A DNA stretch of 25,991 nt from JASFRI01 sp050115015 (GTDB taxonomy: Bacteria > Acidobacteriota > Polarisedimenticolia > CBDVAL01). Below are positions 22,529-25,991 of the stretch, one piece after another (the first letter of the stretch is position 1; each line of letters opens with the position of its first letter). Under the pieces are notes generated by a model. It saw only the letters and a list, made by a program, of their open reading frames with translations. It did no database searches and had not been told where the DNA came from. The stretch is taken from NCBI GenBank assembly GCA_050115015.1, contig JASFRI010000010.1, forward strand, positions 1 through 25,991, read 5' to 3'. Both the position numbers and the translations under genes were made by a program.

Positions 22529-23314
22529 ATGTCCACCGCGCCTGAGCCGTGCCCCGGATCGCAAGCCGCACCGAACCGCTTCGCCGGCCCCATCACCCGT
22601 GTGGCGATCCCCGGGCTGATCCAGACCGTGTGTGCCAGCCGCGAGACCGGCGTGCTGGCCCTCCGTGACGGCAAGATCCAGAAGTCCGCCTACGTCCGGG
22701 AGGGCCGCCTGGTCTTCGCCCGGTCCAACGACCCCGACGACCGGCTCGGCGAGCTGTTCCTCCGGCGCGGGACCCTCACCGTGCGCGGGTTCGAGCGCTG
22801 CACCCGGAAGGTCGCCACCACCGGCCGCCGCCTCGGGGGAATCCTCGTCGACGAGGGGCTGATCACCGCGCAGGACCTGATCGAGGGGGTGCGGGAGCAG
22901 GTGCGCGGGATCATCCAGTCGATGTTCCTGTGGACCCGCGGGGACTACTGCTTCCTGATGGGCGCCCTCCCCACCGAGGAGGTGATCACGCTACGCGTCC
23001 ACACCGGCGACCTGGTGCGGGCGGGCATCGGGCAGGTCGAGACCTGGTCCCGCATTCGCGAGGCGGTGGGCGGGCTCGACACCGCGTACCAGTACGAGCC
23101 CCGCTTCGATCCGCAGATACAGGAGATGACGCTGTCGCGGTCCGAGGAGCGGCTGCTGCAGTTCCTCGCACGCCCCGCCACCGTCGGCGAGGTGTGCGAC
23201 ACCATGAACGGCAACAACTTCGAGGTGTGCCGGATGATCTGGGCCTTCCTGGTGATGGGCGCCCTGCGACGCGCCGATGCCACCGCGGCGGCGGACGTCG
23301 CCGCCGGCTCCTGA
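22529..23314 (+). CDS. DUF4388 (PATAN-like) domain protein
   Basis: A 261-residue cytoplasmic protein. Residues about 18-150 match the DUF4388 pattern: an N-terminal G(P)ITRVAIPGLIQTVCASRETG stretch, LALRDGKIQKSAYVREGRLVFARS (a strand pair typical of the family), then LGELFLRRGTLT, LGGILVDEGLITAQDLIEGVREQVRGII and a final W-T-R-G-D-Y-C-F turn. The C-terminal part (about 200-252) looks like a small winged-helix-like module, with SRSEERLLQFLARPATVGEV followed by VCRMIWAFLVMGAL. DUF4388/PATAN proteins in myxobacteria and cyanobacteria are tied to two-component and motility or phototaxis signalling, so a signalling adaptor role is plausible. ATG 22529 has GGAGGGAGG four nt upstream; an alternative TTG at 22451 lies inside the -10 box and is rejected. 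Monocistronic, followed by a hairpin. Confidence 0.85.
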   Translation: MSTAPEPCPGSQAAPNRFAGPITRVAIPGLIQTVCASRETGVLALRDGKIQKSAYVREGRLVFARSNDPDDRLGELFLRRGTLTVRGFERCTRKVATTGRRLGGILVDEGLITAQDLIEGVREQVRGIIQSMFLWTRGDYCFLMGALPTEEVITLRVHTGDLVRAGIGQVETWSRIREAVGGLDTAYQYEPRFDPQIQEMTLSRSEERLLQFLARPATVGEVCDTMNGNNFEVCRMIWAFLVMGALRRADATAAADVAAGS

Positions 23315-23526
23315 CCCCGGAAGTGCCCGATCAGGATGGGTCGCCCCGGGAAGGGGGTTCCCGGGGCGTCCGGGCCGCGAGCGGCCCAGGGACCCCGAAG
23401 GGGGATTCACGACGTCCGGAGACGTCGGCAGGGGGGGGTGGCAGGTCTTGGATCTCTCGAAACTCGACTCTTCGAGGGAGGAAGGCCGGGGCCCCTTTTG
23501 CCCGGATAATGCGCGACCCGGCCCCG
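23315..23526. other. Gene-free stretch with five short perfect or near-perfect hairpins
   Basis: Successive inverted repeats are seen at 23342-23368 (11 bp, 5-nt loop), 23372-23387 (7 bp, 2-nt loop), 23393-23403 (4 bp, GAA loop), 23410-23427 (7 bp, CGGA loop) and 23453-23479 (9 bp with one wobble, 9-nt loop). They are followed by GGGGCCCCTTTTG (23489-23501) and a GATAAT at 23505-23510. A run of eight or more G residues lies at 23431-23438. The first hairpin probably terminates the DUF4388 transcript. The rest could terminate the convergent DUF971 gene or form a structured RNA. Confidence 0.5.
23342..23368 (+). terminator. 11-bp hairpin after the DUF4388 gene
   Basis: CGCCCCGGGAA (23342-23352) pairs perfectly with TTCCCGGGGCG (23358-23368) around GGGGG. 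It begins 27 nt after the stop codon. No T-run follows, so it may work with Rho or simply stabilise the 3' end. Confidence 0.55.
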
Positions 23527-23871
23527 CTATTCCCGGCCGGGGTCGCACTCGGGGCAGCGGCACAGGGAACGCAGCAGCTCGAAGGAGTAGATGCCGTCGG
23601 AATGACCGTCCCGCCACTCGAACTGCAGGGCATACCGCCCCACCGTGCGGATCGCCACGACCTCGTCGCGGGAGGTCGCGGACGCCATCCGCAGGGGCGG
23701 GGTCTGGCGTGGCATCCTCTCTCCCCCGCACGCCGCGCAGGGGCAGTGGGCCCGGGCCGTCTCCAGGGGAAGCTCCCCCTCGTGTCCGTCGGCCCAGTGG
23801 AGGAGGAGTACCGTCCCCAGCAGCTCCGCCCCCCGCAGGGTCTCGTTCGGCGGGATGTGCACCGGGATCAT
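23527..23871 (-). CDS. DUF971 (GBBH-like N-terminal) family protein
   Basis: A 114-residue cytoplasmic protein of the DUF971 family, which is related to the N-terminal domain of gamma-butyrobetaine hydroxylase and the C-terminal domain of Mrp/HCF101-type iron-sulfur carriers. The expected pattern is present: LLLHWADGHEGELPLETARAH, a CPCAAC cysteine cluster (43-48), then VGRYALQFEWRDGHSDGIYSF and a second CRCPEC cluster (104-109). The four or more cysteines suggest zinc or an Fe-S cluster. Function in bacteria is unsettled; a link to Fe-S cluster assembly is the usual guess. ATG 23871 was chosen; an upstream TTG at 23886 would add MYHEP. No Shine-Dalgarno precedes the ATG, and a TATCAT box ends just 6 nt before it, so the mRNA may be leaderless. 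It is divergent from the DUF423 gene. Confidence 0.85.
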   Translation of the reverse strand: MIPVHIPPNETLRGAELLGTVLLLHWADGHEGELPLETARAHCPCAACGGERMPRQTPPLRMASATSRDEVVAIRTVGRYALQFEWRDGHSDGIYSFELLRSLCRCPECDPGRE

Positions 23872-23877
23872 GGGTTC

Positions 23878-23883
23878 ATGATA
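23878..23883 (-). promoter_or_regulatory. -10-like box placing DUF971 transcription start at its ATG
   Basis: On the minus strand TATCAT (23883-23878) is five of six to consensus. A start 6-7 nt downstream falls on or next to the A of ATG 23871, implying a leaderless mRNA. No good -35 is visible. Confidence 0.4.
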
Positions 23884-23920
23884 CAACGGTCCCGGCCCGG
23901 CAGCGAGGAGGTCGTCCCCG

Positions 23921-24343
23921 ATGTCCAGGTTCTTCCTTTCGTGCGGCGCGGCCAGCGCCGCCGTCGCGGTCTCGCTGGGCGCCCTGGCGGCCCACGCCCT
24001 GCAGGGTCGGCTCGAGCCGCGGATGCTGAACGCGTTCGAGGTCGGCGTCCGCTACCAGATGTATCACGCCCTCGGTCTGATCGCCGTGGCCTGGGTGGTG
24101 TCCCGGACGTCAGGCGCCGCCGCCGCCGCGGCGGGCTGGCTGCTGATCGCCGGCACGGCGCTGTTCTCCGGCAGCCTCTACGGCCTGGCCCTTGGCGGGC
24201 CCCGGTGGCTCGGCCCGATCACGCCCCTGGGCGGGCTGTCGTTCATGGCGGGCTGGCTGTGCCTGGCCGCGGCGGGCTGGAGGGGGACATCCTGGCCCGG
24301 ACCGGGGCGCCCGCCCGCGGGAGGTACGTCCCATGAGGGGTGA
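23921..24343 (+). CDS. DUF423 family small membrane protein
   Basis: A 140-residue integral membrane protein with about four hydrophobic helices (roughly 5-27, 46-62, 66-90 and 98-120). Family hallmarks are GALAAHAL near the N-terminus, the NAFEVGVRYQMYHALGLI stretch, FSGSLYGLAL, and ITPLGGLSFMAGW. DUF423 proteins (YgdD and relatives) are widespread in bacteria but lack an agreed function. ATG 23921 has GAGGAGG 9 nt upstream. The C-terminus is extended by a Pro/Gly-rich tail, and the stop codon overlaps the start region of the PilZ gene by 11 nt, so the two are probably co-transcribed and co-translated. Confidence 0.9.
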   Translation: MSRFFLSCGAASAAVAVSLGALAAHALQGRLEPRMLNAFEVGVRYQMYHALGLIAVAWVVSRTSGAAAAAAGWLLIAGTALFSGSLYGLALGGPRWLGPITPLGGLSFMAGWLCLAAAGWRGTSWPGPGRPPAGGTSHEG

Positions 24344-24719
24344 GAACCGGCTGCATCCGCGACTCCTGGTCCACATGCCCGGGGAGTTCCGGCCGCGCGG
24401 CGTGGAGTTGTGGGCGCCCTGCACGATCCGGGACCTCAGTGCCGGCGGGGCGACGCTTCTCACCACGGAGCGGATCCCGGTCCAGACCTCGGTGCGCCTG
24501 CGTTTCACCCTCGAGGAGGAGCCGGAGTCGGCGGGGCCGATCGAGGTGGAGACGCTGGTGCTGCGCTCCGGCACCGAGCTGGCCGCGGGGGGCAACGTGC
24601 GCCATCTCGCGGCGCTCCACTTCCTCGACCTGCAGGGGCACCGCTTCGAGCGCGTGCGCCGCTACGTGTTCGAGCGCCAGGGGAAGCGTGCAACGGGGGC
24701 GATGGGTCCGGCCCTATAG
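24333..24719 (+). CDS. PilZ domain protein, predicted c-di-GMP receptor
   Basis: A 128-residue stand-alone PilZ domain. The two c-di-GMP-binding motifs are present: RLHPR (an R-x-x-x-R, residues 6-10) and DLSAGGA (D-x-S-x-x-G, about 33-39), followed by the beta-barrel strands TSVRLRFTL, IEVETLVLRSG and HLAALHFLDL and a C-terminal helix FERVRRYVFERQGK. PilZ proteins bind cyclic di-GMP and relay it to motility, exopolysaccharide or secretion machinery. ATG 24333 lies within the end of the DUF423 gene (11-nt overlap) with GGGAGG 8 nt upstream. The stop overlaps the end of a small minus-strand gene by six nt. The binding motifs look intact; the output partner is not in the window. Confidence 0.88.
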   Translation: MRGENRLHPRLLVHMPGEFRPRGVELWAPCTIRDLSAGGATLLTTERIPVQTSVRLRFTLEEEPESAGPIEVETLVLRSGTELAAGGNVRHLAALHFLDLQGHRFERVRRYVFERQGKRATGAMGPAL

Positions 24720-24908
24720 CCGTCCCTCCTCGTCGAGCCTCTCGACGTCCTCCCGGGCGAGCAGCCCACCGGCCACCGCGGCCTCGAGCAGCTCCCCGTA
24801 GACGTCCGACCCACCACCCGAGGCGAAGGCGAGGCGCCGCAGCTCCTCCAGGATCTCCGCCGGCGCCAGGCTCTTCAGCCGCTCGAGCGAGCGTTCGTCC
24901 AGTTCCAT
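24714..24908 (-). CDS. Small acidic helical protein, unknown function
   Basis: A 64-residue open frame beginning at ATG 24908 with GGAGG 5 nt upstream and a TATACC box at 24956-24951 on the same strand. The sequence is acidic and predicted mostly helical: LDERSLERLKSLAPAEILEE, a small Gly/Ser turn (SGGGS), then ELLEAAVAGGLLAREDVERL. I recognise no family. It could be a small regulatory or adaptor protein. Its stop overlaps the convergent PilZ gene by six nt, and it is divergent from the sulfotransferase-like gene, sharing a control region of about 75 nt. Good ribosome site and promoter position support it being real, but the short length leaves doubt. Confidence 0.6.
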   Translation of the reverse strand: MELDERSLERLKSLAPAEILEELRRLAFASGGGSDVYGELLEAAVAGGLLAREDVERLDEEGRL

Positions 24909-24950
24909 GGTCCCCTCCGCGGCCGTCCCCTCTCGGGGAAGGCCCGACAG

Positions 24951-24962
24951 GGTATATTGCAC
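24951..24962. promoter_or_regulatory. Overlapping divergent -10 elements (TATATTGCAC)
   Basis: On plus, TATATT (24953-24958) followed by GCAC lies 25 nt before ATG 24984 of the sulfotransferase-like gene. On minus, the same bases read TATACC (24956-24951), positioned for the small acidic protein. The two -10 boxes overlap, so polymerase binding for the two genes would be mutually exclusive. Confidence 0.45.
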
Positions 24963-24983
24963 CAGAGCCGGAAGGGAGCTGCG

Positions 24984-25742
24984 ATGACCTCCAGCGACAC
25001 CGCCGTCCGCATCGCGGTCTGGTCGGGCCCGCGGAACATCTCCACGGCGCTGATGCGAGCCTGGGGCAGCCGCCCGGACACCTTCGTCTGCGACGAGCCG
25101 CTCTACGCCCACTACCTCGAGCGCCACCCGGTGGACCATCCGGGGATCGAGGAGGTGATCGCCCACCACGACGCCGACTGGCGCCGGGTGGTGGCCTGGC
25201 TGACGGGGCCGGTGCCGGAGGGACGCCGGATCTTCTACCAGAAGCACATGGCGCACCACCTGCTGCCGGAGATCGAACGGGGCTGGATCCGGAGGCTGCG
25301 CAACGTCCTGCTCGTACGCGACCCCGCGGAGATGCTGACGTCCCTGGTCCGGGTCATGCCCGAGCCGACCCTGGCGGACACCGGCCTCCCGCAGCAGTGG
25401 GATCTCTTCGGCCACCTGCGGCAGGCCACGGGCCATCCCCCCCCCGTCATCGACGCCCGGGACGTGCTGCAGAACCCACGGGGGCTGCTCCAGGCACTCT
25501 GCCGCGCCGTGGACGTGCCGTTCTCCGAGGCGATGCTCTCGTGGGAGCCGGGCCCGCGGCCGACCGACGGCGTCTGGGGGAAGCACTGGTACGGGGCGGT
25601 GCACCGCTCCACGGGCTTCGCTCCCTACCGGGCGAAGGGGGAGCCCGTGCCGCCGCGGCTGACCGACCTTCACGCGGAGTGCGTCACGCTCTACCGGCGC
25701 CTCCATGGCCGCCGGTTGCGGGCCGGCGCCGGGATGGGCTGA
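24984..25742 (+). CDS. P-loop sulfotransferase-like protein
   Basis: A 252-residue cytoplasmic protein with a sulfotransferase-like P-loop fold. The PAPS-type phosphate-binding loop is WSGPRNISTALMRAW (13-27), followed by DEPLYAHYL (37-45), FYQKHMAHHLLPEI (84-97) and the second phosphate-site motif NVLLVRDPAEMLTSLVR (107-123), where Arg-Asp-Pro and the downstream Ser are typical. The C-terminal part holds WGKHWYGAVHRSTGF (198-212). The substrate is unknown, and sulfotransfer itself is not proven. ATG 24984 has GAAGGGAG 5 nt upstream; a TTG at 24957 lies in the -10 box and is rejected. Its stop overlaps the ATG of a class IV aminotransferase (TGATG). The same two domains occur fused in plant branched-chain-aminotransferase-like proteins, so the two bacterial products likely act together. 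Confidence 0.82.
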   Translation: MTSSDTAVRIAVWSGPRNISTALMRAWGSRPDTFVCDEPLYAHYLERHPVDHPGIEEVIAHHDADWRRVVAWLTGPVPEGRRIFYQKHMAHHLLPEIERGWIRRLRNVLLVRDPAEMLTSLVRVMPEPTLADTGLPQQWDLFGHLRQATGHPPPVIDARDVLQNPRGLLQALCRAVDVPFSEAMLSWEPGPRPTDGVWGKHWYGAVHRSTGFAPYRAKGEPVPPRLTDLHAECVTLYRRLHGRRLRAGAGMG

Positions 25743-25991
25743 TGCTCCAGACCTACGACGAGCGGAACCGGGACCTGCAGGTCAACATCAACGGGAACCT
25801 GATCCACCGGGATCGCGCCGGCATCAGCCCCTTCGACAGCGCCGTGCAGGGCGGGGACGCGGTCTGGGAGGGGCTGCGACTCTACGACGGCGGCATCTTC
25901 CGGCTCACGGCGCACCTCGATCGCCTGCGCTCCTCGGCCCGGGCCCTCGCCTTCGAGGCGATCCCCTCCCGGGAGGAGCTCGTGGGGGAGA
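25742..25991 (+). CDS. Class IV PLP aminotransferase (branched-chain/D-amino-acid type), 3' end outside window
   Basis: The first 83 codons of a fold-type IV aminotransferase run to the window edge. The N-terminal pattern is diagnostic: VNINGNLIHRDRAGISPFDS, then AVQGGDAVWEGLRLYDGGIF and LTAHLDRLRSSARALAF, as in BCAT (IlvE) and D-amino-acid aminotransferase. The catalytic lysine and PLP-binding residues lie beyond the window, so substrate class cannot be judged. The start ATG 25742 overlaps the stop of the sulfotransferase-like gene by one base (TGATG) with no clear Shine-Dalgarno, so translation is probably coupled. Class IV enzymes transfer amino groups between branched-chain or D-amino acids and 2-oxoglutarate; related lyases use the same fold. 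Confidence 0.88.
   Translation, partial: MLQTYDERNRDLQVNINGNLIHRDRAGISPFDSAVQGGDAVWEGLRLYDGGIFRLTAHLDRLRSSARALAFEAIPSREELVGE

Noticed and set aside
23489..23510. GGGGCCCCTTTTG plus GATAAT as a complete small-RNA terminator or new promoter
   Set aside because: The T-run is only four long and no gene on plus begins within 400 nt of GATAAT, so neither role is supported on its own.

Overview
The window is very G+C-rich (about 70% by eye, not computed) and densely coded. It comes from a Gram-negative-type (diderm) bacterium: it encodes outer-membrane beta-barrels, an Omp85-type barrel, a lipoprotein murein hydrolase and FtsEX. The mix (long M1 metallopeptidase, protease/propeller/barrel fusion, paired alginate-export-like porins, DUF4388 protein, PilZ protein, FadIJ-type beta-oxidation) would suit a deep high-GC phylum such as Acidobacteriota, or possibly Myxococcota or Gemmatimonadota. 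No rRNA or other phylogenetic marker is present, so this is inference. No mobile element, CRISPR array, tRNA or rRNA was recognised.

Layout. 1-1177: 3' part of an unrecognised gene. 1335-4780: fadI-fadJ, a translationally coupled beta-oxidation pair, ending at a perfect hairpin shared with the convergent M1 peptidase (4837-7521, minus). 7522-7883: divergent control region. 7884-10896: gatB-ftsE-ftsX, joined by two GTGA stop/start overlaps. 10915-15075 (minus): three-gene envelope operon of a small TPR protein, a CsgG/LpoB-like periplasmic protein and a 1007-residue gluzincin-protease/TolB-like-propeller/Omp85-barrel fusion, with a recognisable promoter at 15150-15178. 15227-16498: aroA. 16507-19585 (minus): two tandem paralogous porins separated by a strong intrinsic terminator. 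19953-21053: a GTDC1/DUF3524-type glycosyltransferase, predicted tRNA-queuosine mannosyltransferase. 21117-22428: secreted protein of unknown function plus a LysM/M23 lipoprotein. 22529-23314: DUF4388 protein. 23315-23526: a gene-free stretch packed with short perfect hairpins. 23527-24908: DUF971, DUF423, PilZ and a 64-residue acidic protein. 24984-end: a P-loop sulfotransferase-like gene overlapping a class IV aminotransferase that runs off the window.

How the genes work together. Most of the window serves the cell envelope: division-site hydrolase control (FtsEX), a candidate active murein hydrolase lipoprotein, outer-membrane porins, and the unusual outer-membrane fusion with its two periplasmic partners. 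The rest is central metabolism (fatty-acid degradation, shikimate pathway) and translation (GatB, putative tRNA-Q glycosylation). The least-described items are the three-gene envelope operon, the bacterial GTDC1-like enzyme, and the sulfotransferase-like/aminotransferase gene pair, which matches the two halves of a plant fusion protein.

Promoters are visible because TATA-like hexamers stand out in this base composition. Three of them share an almost identical string, TATAYTGCA, about 28-77 nt before the chosen start codons.
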